Shown here: piece by piece, positions 1 to 9,733 of the stretch
How the letters are laid out: each line of letters opens with the position of its first letter
Numbering within the stretch: position 1 is the stretch's first letter
Source of the DNA: Methylobacterium sp. Leaf125
GTDB lineage: Bacteria; Pseudomonadota; Alphaproteobacteria; Rhizobiales; Beijerinckiaceae
Assembly: GCF_001423085.1 (NCBI RefSeq)
Contig: NZ_LMNU01000001.1
Span: 167,648-231,647, forward strand
Direction: 5' to 3'
DNA: 64,000 nt
Notes under the pieces: generated by a model
Told to the model about the DNA's origin: nothing
The model's input: the letters and a program-made list of their open reading frames with translations, nothing else
Database searches by the model: none
Program-made: the position numbers and the translations under genes

Positions 1-624
1 ACGGGCGACAATCATCTCTTCGGTGGCGCCGGCAACGACACCCTCTCCGGCGGGGCGGGCAACGACACGCTCGACGGCGGCACGGGCAACGACACGCTCT
101 ATGGCGGCACGGGCGACGACACCTACATCGTCGACAGCCCGACCGAGCGGGTGATCGAGCTGGCCAATGAAGGCACCGATACCGTCCTTGCCTCGGTGAC
201 GTTCAAGCTGCAGGCCAACCTGGAGAACCTGACGCTGACGGGTCGGGAGGCCATCAACGGCACGGGCAACTTCCAGTCCAACATCCTGATCGGCAACAGC
301 GCGGCCAACGTCCTCGACGGCAGCGGCGGCAAGGACGTGCTCATCGGCGGGGGCGGTGCGGACACCTTCGTGTTCCGCGCGGGCGAGACCAACGGCGACA
401 AGGTCATGGACTTTACCGGCGTGGGTGCGGCGGCGGGTGACCATCTGGAGTTCTACGGCTTCGGCTCGGGCGCCACGCTGAGCCATACCGCCGGGACGGA
501 CCTCTACACGATCAAGGCGGATGCGGCCCATGGCGGCGCGAGCGAGACGTTCCAGCTCGTGGGCGTGACCAACCTCGACCTTCTCACCGGCCCGGGACAC
601 AACGACGTCGTGCTGTTCGCCTGA
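1..624 (+). CDS. RTX-repeat calcium-binding protein, C-terminal part (5' end outside window)
   Basis: The reading frame is open from base 1 and ends at TGA 622-624, so this is the C-terminal part (207 residues) of a longer protein. Residues 1-40 are RTX nonapeptides of the GGxGxDxLx type (GGAGNDTLSG, GGTGNDTLYG), which in this family bind Ca2+ in a parallel beta-roll. A second short set follows near residue 105 (GSGGKDVLIGGGGADTF). The last ~75 residues have the FxxGxxxGDKVMDF pattern of peptidase-M10-type serralysin C-terminal domains. Such proteins normally leave through a type I secretion system. The catalytic or adhesive part is outside the window, so the function (protease, lipase, adhesin) cannot be given. 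An ATG at 151 would only be an internal start. Confidence 0.9.
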   Translation, partial: TGDNHLFGGAGNDTLSGGAGNDTLDGGTGNDTLYGGTGDDTYIVDSPTERVIELANEGTDTVLASVTFKLQANLENLTLTGREAINGTGNFQSNILIGNSAANVLDGSGGKDVLIGGGGADTFVFRAGETNGDKVMDFTGVGAAAGDHLEFYGFGSGATLSHTAGTDLYTIKADAAHGGASETFQLVGVTNLDLLTGPGHNDVVLFA

Positions 625-638
625 GGACCTCGCAACCC

Positions 639-675
639 GACCTTGTGTGCCCTTGGGGAGGAGAGCCACAAGGTC
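639..675. repeat. 9-bp inverted repeat after the RTX gene (possible terminator); rest of 625-956 empty
   Basis: GACCTTGTG at 639-647 is exactly complementary to CACAAGGTC at 667-675, with a 19-base loop. It starts 15 bases after the RTX stop codon. There is no T-run on either side, so it could be a non-canonical terminator or an mRNA-stabilising hairpin. I see no gene in the remaining bases up to 956; the ORFs across this stretch have no recognisable content. Confidence 0.45.
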
Positions 676-956
676 GATAAGTGCGGGATCACGTTTCTCG
701 AGGAGGCGAAGGGTCTGACCGGACGTGTCCGGTGGCCCGGCCTGTCAGGTCGTCGGACGAGCCCGCTTGACCGCGCATATGGTCTGAGGATGCGCGCGCT
801 TGGCCGACCTGGCGCGAGGCCGGGTTGGACCGCCCCACCCGTGCGTCGGTCGCTCCGCGTGCCGCGTTCCCGGCGACGCACGCGAACGCGACGCAAACGT
901 GGTGCTCCGGCCGACCTTGGCGTATGCCCCCCGGGAAGCGCGAAGCGGGAGCGGCG

Positions 957-2405
957 TTGGAACAGGCATTGCTCTCATGGATCGGCGCCCTCACGTCGAT
1001 CCGGACCGAGGTTTTCTGGGTCCTCGGGGCCACTCTCTCGGGCCTCGTCAGCATCCACGTCCTTCTGCGCAAGCGGGAGGTCGGGGCGGCCATCGGCTGG
1101 ATTGGCCTAGTCTGGCTGGCGCCCCTGTTTGGCAGCGCGCTCTACGCCCTGTTCGGGGTCAACCGGGTCACTCGACGGGCGCAGAAGCTCCGCATCAAGC
1201 CCTCTCAGGCCAGCCCACGGCGCGCGGATGGCGCGCCGCCGCCGCCGCCCGTCCTGCCGGAGCGATTCCAGCCCCTCGACCAGGCGGTCCGACGCATCAC
1301 CAGCCTTCCCCTGGAGGCGGGCAACCGGATCGTGCCGCTGCGCAACGGCGATGCGGTCTATCCGGCGATGCTGACCGCCATTCGTGAGGCCCGGCACTCC
1401 ATCGCCCTGTCGAGCTACATCTTCCGCAAGGATGAGATCGGCCGAGCCTTCCTCGACGCGCTGGAGGATGCCCATCACCGGGGCGTCGCCGTCCGGGTTC
1501 TCGTGGACGGCATCGGCAGCGGCTACTTCTTCGCTTCGGTCTATGGCGGCCTGCGCCGCCGGGGCGTGCCGGTCGGCCGCTTCATGCATTCGGTCCTGCC
1601 CTGGCGGATGCCGTTCCTGAACCTGCGCACCCACAAGAAGCTGCTCATCCTCGACGGGACACTCGCTTTCACGGGCGGCATCAACATCGCCGACGAGAAC
1701 CGGGTGGCGTCCCATCCGCCGGACCCGGTGCGCGACGTTCATTTCCGCATCGAGGGGCCGGTCGTGATCCAGTTGACCGCGGCCTTCGCCAGCGACTGGG
1801 CCTTCGTGATGGACCAGGAGCTGGAAGGCCCCGCTTGGTTTCCGCCCCTCGCCCCGCGCGGCGAGACGCAGGCCCGCGTCGTCTCTTCCGGTCCGGACGC
1901 GGACCTGCGCAAGATCGAACTCGTGGTGCTCGAGGCGATCACCTGCGCCCGGACCAGCATCCGCCTGATGACGCCCTACTTCCTGCCGAGCGAGGTGCTG
2001 GTGAGCGCCCTGTCGCTGGCAGCCCTGCGCGGCCTGACGGTGGACGTCATCATCCCGATGGACAGCGACCACGCGGTGGTCGACTGGGCGACCCGGGCCC
2101 ACGTGGATCCGCTCCTCCGCAGCGATGTCCGGATCTGGCTCGACGACCCGCCCTTCGATCACGCCAAGCTCCTCGTGATCGACGATGCCTGGTGCTTCAT
2201 CGGCAGCGCCAACTGGGACACCCGCAGCTTCCGCCTGAACTTCGAGCTGAACGTCGAGGTCTATGATCCCGGGCTCGCCCGGCACCTCGATGCGTTCATG
2301 AAGGAGAAGATGAGCGTCCGGCTGACGCGCGAACACCTGTCCCGGCGCGGTCTCCCCGTCCGGCTGCGCGACGCAGGCGTCCGATTACTCCTGCCATACC
2401 TTTGA
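957..2405 (+). CDS. cls: Cardiolipin synthase (phospholipase D family)
   Basis: Joins two phosphatidylglycerol molecules (or a close variant of that reaction) into cardiolipin at the inner membrane. Two N-terminal membrane segments (about residues 17-35 and 45-65) precede two PLD phosphotransferase domains. Both HKD motifs are intact: HKKLLILD (H226, K228, D233) and HAKLLVID (H402, K404, D409), the second followed by GSANWDTRSF. I chose the TTG at 957 because GGGAG (947-951) sits 5 bases before it and it gives 482 residues, the usual length. The in-frame ATG at 825 would add 44 residues unlike the family. The 3' end overlaps the convergent gene by 110 bp. Confidence 0.92.
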   Translation: MEQALLSWIGALTSIRTEVFWVLGATLSGLVSIHVLLRKREVGAAIGWIGLVWLAPLFGSALYALFGVNRVTRRAQKLRIKPSQASPRRADGAPPPPPVLPERFQPLDQAVRRITSLPLEAGNRIVPLRNGDAVYPAMLTAIREARHSIALSSYIFRKDEIGRAFLDALEDAHHRGVAVRVLVDGIGSGYFFASVYGGLRRRGVPVGRFMHSVLPWRMPFLNLRTHKKLLILDGTLAFTGGINIADENRVASHPPDPVRDVHFRIEGPVVIQLTAAFASDWAFVMDQELEGPAWFPPLAPRGETQARVVSSGPDADLRKIELVVLEAITCARTSIRLMTPYFLPSEVLVSALSLAALRGLTVDVIIPMDSDHAVVDWATRAHVDPLLRSDVRIWLDDPPFDHAKLLVIDDAWCFIGSANWDTRSFRLNFELNVEVYDPGLARHLDAFMKEKMSVRLTREHLSRRGLPVRLRDAGVRLLLPYL

Positions 2406-3129
2406 TGCGCTCCGGCGCCGCCGTGTCCTTCAGGACGGTCTCGTGGGTGGGAGCCAGGTGCACGATGATCGGCCGGTGATCCGAGGCGCCGCGCGGCAGC
2501 ACGCTGCGCCCGTGGCAGGTCAATCCGCGCACGAGGCAGCGGTCGAGCCGCAGGGGCACCACCCGCGCCATGGCGTGGGTCGGCAGGCGCGGACCGACGT
2601 CGCGGAACCCGGGCAGGAGCGTCGGCCCCACCAGGTTGTAGTCCCCAATGACGGCAGCCCGGTCCGGCAGGCTCTGCTCGATGCAGCGCAGTTGCCGCCG
2701 GTTGAGCATCTGGCCGTGCGAGAGATGGACATTGGCGACGCCGAATTCGCCGAGATCGATCACCTGGCTCACCCGGTCGAACATCGCGCCGGCGGGAAGC
2801 TCGATGGCCTTCGGGGGCGTGGCGAAGGGCGTCGGGCTCCAGACCGCGAGGCCGTGAATGCGTCCGGGCATCTGTGCCCAGGCGTAGTGGCCGCCGACCT
2901 TGGCCTGCAGGGCCTCGATATCCTTGGTCGCCTCCTGCATCAGCACGAGGTCGGGCTGTTCGCGCTCGATCAGCGCCGCGATGCCGGCGACATTCGCCCC
3001 GACCCGTCGCAGGAGATTCCAGCTGACGATCTTGCGAAGTCCGGGCCGGTCTTGGCCCGGGCGCCCATGGGAGTTCTGGAGGGCACGGGCAGTCAGGCGC
3101 GCGAGGCGGCGATCGTTCAGCATCGTCAC
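2296..3129 (-). CDS. Endonuclease/exonuclease/phosphatase-family protein
   Basis: A member of the EEP (DNase I-like) metal-dependent phosphoesterase fold. Visible motifs in order are VSWNLL (about residue 35), the metal-binding glutamate in LVLMQEAT (about 66), GDYN (about 163) and the C-terminal SDHRPIIVHL (about 217), which supply the conserved Asn, Glu, Asp and Asp-His. The substrate cannot be read; nucleic acid, a phospholipid head group or inositol phosphate are all handled by the family. It has no signal peptide. An ATG two codons downstream (3123) is an alternative start. The last ~60 codons are Arg/Gly-rich and partly run antisense into the 3' end of cls, so the C-terminus may be a late extension. 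Probably co-transcribed with the amidohydrolase upstream (64-bp gap). Confidence 0.82.
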   Translation of the reverse strand: MTMLNDRRLARLTARALQNSHGRPGQDRPGLRKIVSWNLLRRVGANVAGIAALIEREQPDLVLMQEATKDIEALQAKVGGHYAWAQMPGRIHGLAVWSPTPFATPPKAIELPAGAMFDRVSQVIDLGEFGVANVHLSHGQMLNRRQLRCIEQSLPDRAAVIGDYNLVGPTLLPGFRDVGPRLPTHAMARVVPLRLDRCLVRGLTCHGRSVLPRGASDHRPIIVHLAPTHETVLKDTAAPERIKGMAGVIGRLRRAAGRGDRAGTGVRASAGRSSSPS

Positions 3130-3193
3130 ATAGGTGGGTCAGGCACGCCCGGCGGAAAGACCGGGCCGGGACGCGGGCATGGGCTTTCGCGCC

Positions 3194-4120
3194 TCACGAC
3201 TCCATGAGCACGGCGACGTGCGCCGCCGTGGATTCGGCGAGACCCTTCAGGTCGTAGCCGCCCTCGAGCAGGGAGACGATGCGCCCGTCGCAGGCCTGCC
3301 CCGCGATCTCCATCACCTGGCGCGTGGCCCAGGCGAAGTCCTCCGCCTCCAGCATCAGGTTGGCCAGGGGATCGCGCCAATGGGCATCGAAGCCTGCCGA
3401 GATGATGATCAGGTCGGGCCGGAAATCCTTCAGGCGCGGCAGGATGCGCGCGGTGAAGGCTTCGCGAAAGCGCTCTCCATCGGCGCCGGGCTTCAGGGGC
3501 GCGTTGACGATCGTGTCGTGATCGCCGGATTCCGAGACCGCGCCGGTGCCGGGATAGAGCGGCATCTGGTGGGTCGAGCAGAACAGCACCGAGGGATCGG
3601 CCCAGAAGATGTCCTGGCTGCCGTTGCCGTGGTGCACGTCCCAGTCGACGATGGCGACGCGGTCGACGCCGTGCACCGTCCGGGCATGGCGGGCGGCCAC
3701 CGCCGCATTGTTGAACAGGCAGAAGCCCATGGCGCGGGTCCGCTCGGCATGGTGCCCCGGCGGCCGCATGGCCGAGAAGGCGTTCCGGGCCTGCCCCGTC
3801 ATCACGGCGTCGACCCCCTGGACCGCGGCCCCGACGCCGCGCAGCACGCAGTCGATGGTGCCGGGCGACAGCACCGTGTCGGAATCCACGTGGACCAAGC
3901 CCTCGGTGGGTGCCGCCGCCACCATCGCCCGCACCCACTCCTCCGGATGCGCCAGCGCCACGGTCTCCAGGCTCGCGGGCTCCGGGGCCCGGCGGTCGAG
4001 GGTCGCGAAGGCCTCCGTTCCCAATGCTTCCTTGACGGCCTGCATCCGCTCCGGCCGTTCCGGATGTCCGTGCGGCGTCCGGTGCCCGAGGGCGGCGTCG
4101 TGGCTGAAGAGGATGGTCAT
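3194..4120 (-). CDS. Histone deacetylase family / acetylpolyamine amidohydrolase-like protein
   Basis: A zinc amidohydrolase of the arginase/deacetylase fold (308 residues), of the class II HDAC-like type found in bacteria. It keeps the catalytic set: tandem His 123-124 in PPGHHA, zinc ligands D161 and H163 in DWDVHHGNG, third ligand D245 in SAGFDAH, and the transition-state Tyr 289 in LLEGGYD. Bacterial members remove acetyl groups from polyamines or other small amines, or from proteins; the sequence does not decide. The start is ATG 4118-4120 (MTILFSHD); an upstream in-frame extension has no family content. The neighbouring XRE-cupin regulator and omega-aminotransferase favour an acetylated amine as substrate, which is an inference. 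Confidence 0.88.
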   Translation of the reverse strand: MTILFSHDAALGHRTPHGHPERPERMQAVKEALGTEAFATLDRRAPEPASLETVALAHPEEWVRAMVAAAPTEGLVHVDSDTVLSPGTIDCVLRGVGAAVQGVDAVMTGQARNAFSAMRPPGHHAERTRAMGFCLFNNAAVAARHARTVHGVDRVAIVDWDVHHGNGSQDIFWADPSVLFCSTHQMPLYPGTGAVSESGDHDTIVNAPLKPGADGERFREAFTARILPRLKDFRPDLIIISAGFDAHWRDPLANLMLEAEDFAWATRQVMEIAGQACDGRIVSLLEGGYDLKGLAESTAAHVAVLMES

Positions 4121-4214
4121 GCGGCGCTCCCGGGCCTGCGTCTCAGCGTGGTATACCAGATGAGCCGCGGGAGGCCAGCACCGTGACGCAGGAGGGGCGC
4201 GCGGGGGCCGCGTC

Positions 4215-4766
4215 TCAGAAGGTCGGCGGCGTGCAGGCGCTGACGACTTCGCAGGCGACGGGGCCGACGCAGCGGAAGCGATGCGGGCGGCGGCTCTCGA
4301 AGGAATAGGCGTCGCCCGGACCGAGGATGCGGCGCTCGGCATCCACCGTCACCTCCAGGCGGCCCGACAGGACGATGCCGCCCTCCTCGCCTTCGTGGAC
4401 CAGGAGCACCCGGCCGGTATCGGCACCGGGCTCGTAGCGCTCCTTCAACAGCTGCAGGCCGCGGCCGAACAGGTTGTCGCCCACCTGCCGGTAGGAGATC
4501 GGTCCCTTGCCGATCTCGGTGAGTTCATCGGCCCGGTAGAACGCCTTGCGCGGACGCTCCGGCTCCACGGCGAAGAACTCGGACAGGCCGATGGGAATGC
4601 CGTCGAGGATGCGCTTGAGGGCGCCGACCGAGGGGTTCACGCCGTTCGATTCGATGAGCGAGATCGTCGAGTTCGGCACGCCGGTGCGCTTGGCGAGCGC
4701 GCGCTGCGACAGGCCGTGCAGGGTGCGGATGGTGCGCAGGCGCGCACCGAGATCGACGCTCATCAT
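4215..4766 (-). CDS. XRE-family regulator with C-terminal cupin (PuuR-like)
   Basis: A 183-residue transcriptional regulator. Residues 5-60 form an HTH_3 domain (LRTIRTLHGLSQRALAKRTG, then the recognition helix region NSTISLIE). Residues ~110-180 form a cupin barrel with the typical GEEGGIVLSGRLEV and GDAYSFESRRPHRF segments. PuuR, of the same architecture, represses putrescine catabolism and responds to its amine substrate. The gene is divergent from the aminotransferase-dehydrogenase pair with 177 bp between the start codons, so it most likely controls that pair and itself. Two adjacent ATG codons (4766, 4763) are possible starts. Confidence 0.88.
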   Translation of the reverse strand: MMSVDLGARLRTIRTLHGLSQRALAKRTGVPNSTISLIESNGVNPSVGALKRILDGIPIGLSEFFAVEPERPRKAFYRADELTEIGKGPISYRQVGDNLFGRGLQLLKERYEPGADTGRVLLVHEGEEGGIVLSGRLEVTVDAERRILGPGDAYSFESRRPHRFRCVGPVACEVVSACTPPTF

Positions 4767-4943
4767 ACCCCCTGGAGTCGCCCCTCGGGCGGACCGCCCT
4801 GTTAGGGATGTTCAGGATTCACCGACATTGCCCCCGGAGGTCCCATCTTTTCAAGGAGATCGCGCGGAGAAGAAAAGGACTTGTTCGTTCCACGCAATCA
4901 GCGCCTCCTCCGGGTCCATAGACGTCCCCACGGGAGGATCGCC

Positions 4944-6281
4944 ATGGATCACCACCACGCCGCCAATGCCCCCGGGCTCGACGCCTACTGGATGCCGTTC
5001 ACGGCCAACCGGCAGTTCAAGGCGGCGCCCCGCCTGCTCGCCTCGGCCAAGGGCATGCACTACACGGCCACGGACGGGCGCAGCGTCCTCGACGGCACCG
5101 CCGGCCTCTGGTGCGTGAATGCCGGGCATGGGCGCCAGGGCATCGCCTCGGCGGTCGAGCGCCAGCTCACCACCCTCGACTTCGCGCCCTCGTTCCAGAT
5201 GGGCCATCCGGCGGCGTTCGACTTTGCCGAGCGCCTCGCGGCCATCGCGCCGGGCGGCCCGGAGGCCGGCCTCGACCGGGTGTTCTTCACCGGCTCCGGC
5301 TCCGAATCCGTGGACACCGCCCTGAAGATCGCGCTCGCCTATCAGCGCGCCATCGGCCAGGGCACGCGCACCAAGCTGATCGGGCGCGAGCGCGGCTATC
5401 ACGGCGTCGGCTTCGGCGGCATCTCGGTGGGCGGTCTCGTCAACAACCGCCGCGTCTTCCCGCTGCTGCCGGGCGTCGACCATCTGCGCCACACGCATGA
5501 CCCCGAGCGCAACGCCTTCTCGAAGGGCCTGCCCGCGCACGGGGCCGAGCTCGCCGACGACCTCGAGCGCCTCGTCGCCCTTCACGGGGCCGAGACCATC
5601 GCGGCCTGCATCGTCGAGCCGGTGGCCGGCTCCACCGGCGTCCTGCTGCCCCCGACGGGCTACCTCGAGCGCCTGCGCGCGATCTGCGACCGGCACGGCA
5701 TCCTGCTGATCTTCGACGAGGTCATCACCGGGTTCGGCCGCCTCGGCACCCCCTTCGCCACCGATTATTTCGGCGTGGTCCCCGATCTCGTCACCACCGC
5801 CAAGGGCCTCACCAACGGCACCCTGCCGATGGGCGCGGTCTTCTGCGCGCGCCGCATTCACGACGCGCTCATGCACGGCCCCGAGGCGGTGATCGAGCTG
5901 TTCCACGGCTACACCTATTCGGGTCACCCGGTGGCCTGCGCGGCGGGCCTCGCCACCCTCGACATCTACGCCCAGGAGGGCCTGCTCACCCGCGGAGCGG
6001 AGCTTGCCGAGGACTGGGCCGGCGCCATGCACGACCTGCGCGGCGCGGCGCACGTCATCGACATCCGCACCATCGGCCTCGTCGCCGGCATCGAGCTGGC
6101 GCCGCGACCCGGCGCGCCCGGCGCACGGGCCTACGACGTCTTCGTCGATTGCTTCGAACGCGGCCTGCTCGTGCGCGTCACCGGCGACATCGTCGCCCTG
6201 TCGCCGCCGCTCATCGTCGAGCGCGACCAGATCGACACCATGGCGTCGATCCTCGGCGACGCCATCGCCCGCGCCGCCTGA
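4944..6281 (+). CDS. Class III omega-amino acid:pyruvate aminotransferase
   Basis: A PLP enzyme of 445 residues, the length of beta-alanine:pyruvate transaminases. It moves the terminal amino group of an omega-amino acid (probably beta-alanine or a related amine) to pyruvate, giving an aldehyde such as malonate semialdehyde. Seen: [15 protein letters not shown] (phosphate-cup region, ~117-131), [11 protein letters not shown] with D258 for the pyridine nitrogen, and TTAKGLTNG with Schiff-base K287. The start is ATG 4944 with GGGAGG at 4932-4937; an in-frame ATG at 4881 lies upstream of that site and adds 21 non-conserved residues. The dehydrogenase follows after 34 bp, so the product is probably oxidised directly. 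Confidence 0.9.
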   Translation: MDHHHAANAPGLDAYWMPFTANRQFKAAPRLLASAKGMHYTATDGRSVLDGTAGLWCVNAGHGRQGIASAVERQLTTLDFAPSFQMGHPAAFDFAERLAAIAPGGPEAGLDRVFFTGSGSESVDTALKIALAYQRAIGQGTRTKLIGRERGYHGVGFGGISVGGLVNNRRVFPLLPGVDHLRHTHDPERNAFSKGLPAHGAELADDLERLVALHGAETIAACIVEPVAGSTGVLLPPTGYLERLRAICDRHGILLIFDEVITGFGRLGTPFATDYFGVVPDLVTTAKGLTNGTLPMGAVFCARRIHDALMHGPEAVIELFHGYTYSGHPVACAAGLATLDIYAQEGLLTRGAELAEDWAGAMHDLRGAAHVIDIRTIGLVAGIELAPRPGAPGARAYDVFVDCFERGLLVRVTGDIVALSPPLIVERDQIDTMASILGDAIARAA

Positions 6282-6315
6282 ACGCTTCTCGCCTCTCTGT
6301 CCGTCAGGATCCCCG

Positions 6316-7815
6316 ATGCCCACCGCGATTCATCACTTCATCGGCGGCCGGCTTGCCGCCGGCACGGCGACGCGCTCCGCCCCCGTCTTCAACCCGGCCA
6401 CCGGCGAGGAGACCGGCCGGGTCGCGCTGGCCAGCCCGGCGGACGTCGACACGGCGGTGGCCGCCGCCAAGGCGGTCGCCCGTGACTGGGCGCTGACGCC
6501 TCCCTTGCGCCGCGCCCGCATCCTCAACGCCTTCCTGCGCATCGCGGAGGACCGCACCGACGAGCTCGCCGCCCTCATCACCGCCGAGCACGGCAAGGTG
6601 CTGTCCGACGCCCGCGGCGAGATCCAGCGCGGGCTGGAGGTGGTGGAGTTCGCCACCGGCATCCCGCAGCTCCTCAAGGGCGAGGTCACCGAGAACGTCG
6701 GCACCCGCGTCGACAGCCATTCCCTGCGCCAGCCCCTCGGCGTGGTGGCGGGCATCACGCCGTTCAACTTCCCCGTCATGGTGCCGATGTGGATGTTCCC
6801 GGTGGCGCTGGCCTGCGGCAACTGCTTCGTGCTGAAGCCCTCCGAGCGCGACCCCTCGCCCGCCCTGCTGGTGGCAGCCTGGCTCAAGGAGGCGGGTCTG
6901 CCCGACGGCGTCTTCAGCGTGGTCCACGGCGACAAGGAGGCGGTCGACGCCCTGCTGCATCACCCCGACATCGCGGCGGTGAGCTTCGTCGGCTCGACCC
7001 CGATCGCCCGATACATCTATGCCACCGCCACCGCCCAGGGTAAGCGCGCCCAGTGCCTGGGCGGCGCCAAGAACCACATGATCGTCATGCCGGACGCCGA
7101 CCTGGACCAGGCGGTGGATGCGCTGATGGGCGCGGCCTACGGCTCCGCCGGCGAACGCTGCATGGCGATCTCGGTGGCCGTGCCCGTGGGCGAGAAGACC
7201 GCCGACGCCCTGGTGGCCCGGCTGATCCCGAAGGTACGGGCCCTCAAGGTCGGGCCCGGCACCGATCCTGAGTCGGAGATGGGCCCCCTCGTGACGCGGG
7301 TCCACCGAGACAAGGTCAGCGGCTACATCGATGCCGGCGTGGCCGAGGGCGCGGAGCTCCTCGTGGACGGGCGCGGCCTGAGCCTGCAGGGCTACGAGGG
7401 CGGCTACTTCCTCGGCGGCACCCTGTTCGACCGGGTGACCCCAGAGATGTCGATCTACCGGGAGGAGATCTTCGGCCCCGTCCTGGCGATCACCCGGGCT
7501 CCGGACTACGCCACGGCCGCACGCCTGATCAACGCGCACGAATTCGGCAACGGCACGGCGATCTTCACCCGGGACGGGGATGCCGCGCGCGAGTTCGCGC
7601 ACGGGATCGAGGTCGGCATGGTGGGCATCAACGTGCCGATCCCGGTGCCGATGGCGTTCCACTCCTTCGGCGGCTGGAAGGCCTCGCTGTTCGGCGACCA
7701 CCACATGCACGGCCCCGAGGGCGTGCGCTTCTACACGCGCCTGAAGACCATCACCACGCGCTGGCCCACCGGCATCCGCGCCGGCGCCGACTTCGTCATG
7801 CCCACCATGGAGTAG
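6316..7815 (+). CDS. mmsA: CoA-acylating methylmalonate-semialdehyde dehydrogenase
   Basis: Oxidises malonate or methylmalonate semialdehyde with NAD+ and CoA to acetyl-CoA or propionyl-CoA plus CO2. The 499-residue length and the signatures [15 protein letters not shown] (~147-161), [19 protein letters not shown] (~247-265) and [10 protein letters not shown] with catalytic C282 are typical of MmsA/IolA rather than general aldehyde dehydrogenases. It lies 34 bp after the aminotransferase, so the pair can turn an omega-amino acid such as beta-alanine into acetyl-CoA. It could also serve valine or inositol breakdown, but no genes of those pathways are nearby. The ATG at 6316 is chosen; the frame is open further upstream only as an overlap with the preceding gene. 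Confidence 0.92.
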   Translation: MPTAIHHFIGGRLAAGTATRSAPVFNPATGEETGRVALASPADVDTAVAAAKAVARDWALTPPLRRARILNAFLRIAEDRTDELAALITAEHGKVLSDARGEIQRGLEVVEFATGIPQLLKGEVTENVGTRVDSHSLRQPLGVVAGITPFNFPVMVPMWMFPVALACGNCFVLKPSERDPSPALLVAAWLKEAGLPDGVFSVVHGDKEAVDALLHHPDIAAVSFVGSTPIARYIYATATAQGKRAQCLGGAKNHMIVMPDADLDQAVDALMGAAYGSAGERCMAISVAVPVGEKTADALVARLIPKVRALKVGPGTDPESEMGPLVTRVHRDKVSGYIDAGVAEGAELLVDGRGLSLQGYEGGYFLGGTLFDRVTPEMSIYREEIFGPVLAITRAPDYATAARLINAHEFGNGTAIFTRDGDAAREFAHGIEVGMVGINVPIPVPMAFHSFGGWKASLFGDHHMHGPEGVRFYTRLKTITTRWPTGIRAGADFVMPTME

Positions 7816-8552
7816 TGGGCCGGGAGCCGTCGCCCCGCCCCGGACGTGCCGGGAGGCCTCGGCTCCGCTGCAAGCAGTCCGGGTGACGGCGCGGCGCGAA
7901 CCCCGTCCGTCAGCGTGCAGGCCTGGCGGAGAGGCCGCGCGGGTGCCGGTGCGCTCCGGCAGTGGGATCCGGACCGGCCAGCTCCGAACCGGGCTAACCG
8001 GGACGGTCGGTCAAGCGCAAAGCCGCCGGATACGGAGACACGGGCGCGGCGCCGGCCTCAGCTTCGCGGTCGATGCCGGATGGGATCGGCCGCGACGCGG
8101 CCCGTGCAACTCCTGACATCGGGCATACACGCCTCGCGCCGTCAGGGCGCCACCGACCAGCCAGGGTATTCGGTCCGCGATTTGCCGGCAAAGCCCCCAC
8201 CGCAGCGGCGCGTCAGGCGTCTCAGCGACGAGGCGGAGCATTCTGTTTCGACGCGCAACGCGCACGCGATCAGGCCTGCCTCCAACCCTGCAGATCGCCC
8301 GCTAATGGGATGCGGCATGGCCCGCGTGGCGGTTGTGCGCGGACCCGCCTCTCCGTACGCGAAGAGGCATTCGCGAAACAGATCGCGGTGCCTCGTCCGC
8401 CTGCTCACGCCCTGCAATACCTCATGCCGAGACTGCCGGGAGAAGGCGTGATGAGAGGGGAGCAGGACGCTCTCCGAAGGCCCCGCGCTTGAGTATTGCG
8501 GCGCAATAAACTATTGATCGCGCTTGCTGGAACGAATTGGAAGGTGAGCCTG
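7816..8552. other. Long spacer without recognisable gene
   Basis: About 740 bases separate mmsA from ugd. Several overlapping ORFs of 65-200 codons exist on both strands, but they are Arg/Pro/Gly-rich, lack family motifs and change frame without a clear ribosome-binding site, as expected of random frames in GC-rich DNA. The last ~60 bases are more AT-rich and hold a palindrome and the ugd promoter region. The stretch may be decayed sequence at the edge of the accessory patch. Confidence 0.5.
8494..8508. promoter_or_regulatory. 15-bp palindrome upstream of ugd (candidate operator)
   Basis: TATTGC-GGC-GCAATA is a perfect 6-bp inverted repeat around a 3-bp centre, 44 bases before the ugd start codon and in an AT-rich stretch. 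The symmetry, size and place fit a dimeric repressor or activator site. No specific regulator can be named from the sequence, and a promoter match is not clear. Confidence 0.4.
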
Positions 8553-9719
8553 ATGAAGGTGGCCGTCGCGGGTCTTGGATATGTCGGTATTTCAAATGCC
8601 ATTCTCCTAGCTCAGCACAATGATGTTGTCGCCTTCGATGTCGTTCCATCCAAGGTTGAAATGTTGAATCAAAAGACCTCTCCCATCGTGGACACCGAGG
8701 TCGAGGACTATCTGGCGAATCGCAGCCTAGGCTTGAAAGCAACTGGCGATCGAACAGAGGCCTATAATAATGCCGATTACGTGATCATTGCGACGCCGAC
8801 TAACTACAATCCAGAGACCAACTACTTCGACACCCAGCACGTCGATTCAGCAATCAGCGATGTACTGGCCGTCAACCAGAACGCCGCAATCGTGATCAAG
8901 TCCACGGTTCCGGTTGGCTTCACGGCCTCGGCCCGCGAACGTTTCAACACGAGCAACATCATGTTTTCTCCGGAGTTTCTTCGGGAAGGCAGGGCGCTCT
9001 ATGACAACCTCTATCCGTCACGCATCATTATTGGCGAGCATTCTAGGCGCGCGGAGAAATTCGCCGAATTGCTGGGCGAAGGTGCGATCAAGAAGGACGC
9101 CGACGTTCTCTTCACGAATTCGAGCGAAGCCGAGGCAATCAAGCTCTTCTCGAATACTTATCTTGCCATGCGCGTGGCCTTCTTCAACGAGCTCGATACG
9201 TACGCCGCCCAGCACGGTCTGAATTCACGCGAGATCATTGGTGGGGTCAGCCTGGATCCACGGATCGGCGGCCACTACAACAATCCGTCGTTCGGCTACG
9301 GCGGCTACTGCCTCCCGAAAGACACCAAGCAACTGCTGGCCAATTATACCAACGTCCCGCAAAACCTGATGCGCGCGATCGTCGACGCGAACTCGACCCG
9401 CAAGGATTTCATCGCAAGCGATATTCTGGCGCGCAAGCCGAAGACTGTTGGGATCCATCGTCTTACGATGAAACATGGATCGGATAATTTCCGAGACTCG
9501 TCCGTCCAGGGTGTCATGAAACGTATCAAGGCGAAAGGTATCTCCGTCATCGTCTACGAGCCGGCCATGGCGGACGAGACGTTCTTCAACTCGCCTGTGG
9601 TCAATGACTTGGCCCAGTTCAAAGCAATGTCAGATATTATCGTTGCCAACCGTCTGTCGTCCGACCTCGTCGATGTCGAAGCCAAGGTCTACACACGCGA
9701 TCTCTTTGGCAACGATTGA
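8553..9719 (+). CDS. ugd: UDP-glucose 6-dehydrogenase (short, enterobacterial type)
   Basis: Oxidises UDP-glucose to UDP-glucuronate with two NAD+. The N-terminal Rossmann motif is [12 protein letters not shown]. The substrate and catalytic regions are STVPVGFT (~118-125), [15 protein letters not shown] (~138-152) and [14 protein letters not shown] with thiohemiacetal Cys 253. The 388-residue length and long identical blocks match the short Ugd of Escherichia coli, not the longer (~430-residue) form usual in Alphaproteobacteria. The start is ATG 8553 behind GGAAGGTGAG; an upstream in-frame TTG (8496) is unlikely. Codon use is visibly less GC-rich than that of the flanking genes, suggesting transfer. 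The product is the donor for the PssDE pair that follows after 14 bp. Confidence 0.95.
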   Translation: MKVAVAGLGYVGISNAILLAQHNDVVAFDVVPSKVEMLNQKTSPIVDTEVEDYLANRSLGLKATGDRTEAYNNADYVIIATPTNYNPETNYFDTQHVDSAISDVLAVNQNAAIVIKSTVPVGFTASARERFNTSNIMFSPEFLREGRALYDNLYPSRIIIGEHSRRAEKFAELLGEGAIKKDADVLFTNSSEAEAIKLFSNTYLAMRVAFFNELDTYAAQHGLNSREIIGGVSLDPRIGGHYNNPSFGYGGYCLPKDTKQLLANYTNVPQNLMRAIVDANSTRKDFIASDILARKPKTVGIHRLTMKHGSDNFRDSSVQGVMKRIKAKGISVIVYEPAMADETFFNSPVVNDLAQFKAMSDIIVANRLSSDLVDVEAKVYTRDLFGND

Positions 9720-9733
9720 GAGGAACGCAAATC

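Noticed and set aside
4847..4877. CTTTTC...GAAAAG inverted repeat between the XRE-cupin gene and the aminotransferase gene
   Set aside because: Only 6 bp per arm with a 19-base gap; too weak to call an operator.
7846..8451. A 201-codon ORF in the mmsA-ugd spacer
   Set aside because: Arg/Pro/Ser-rich, no homology pattern, no ribosome-binding site. I also looked for transposase fragments and insertion-sequence ends here and saw none.
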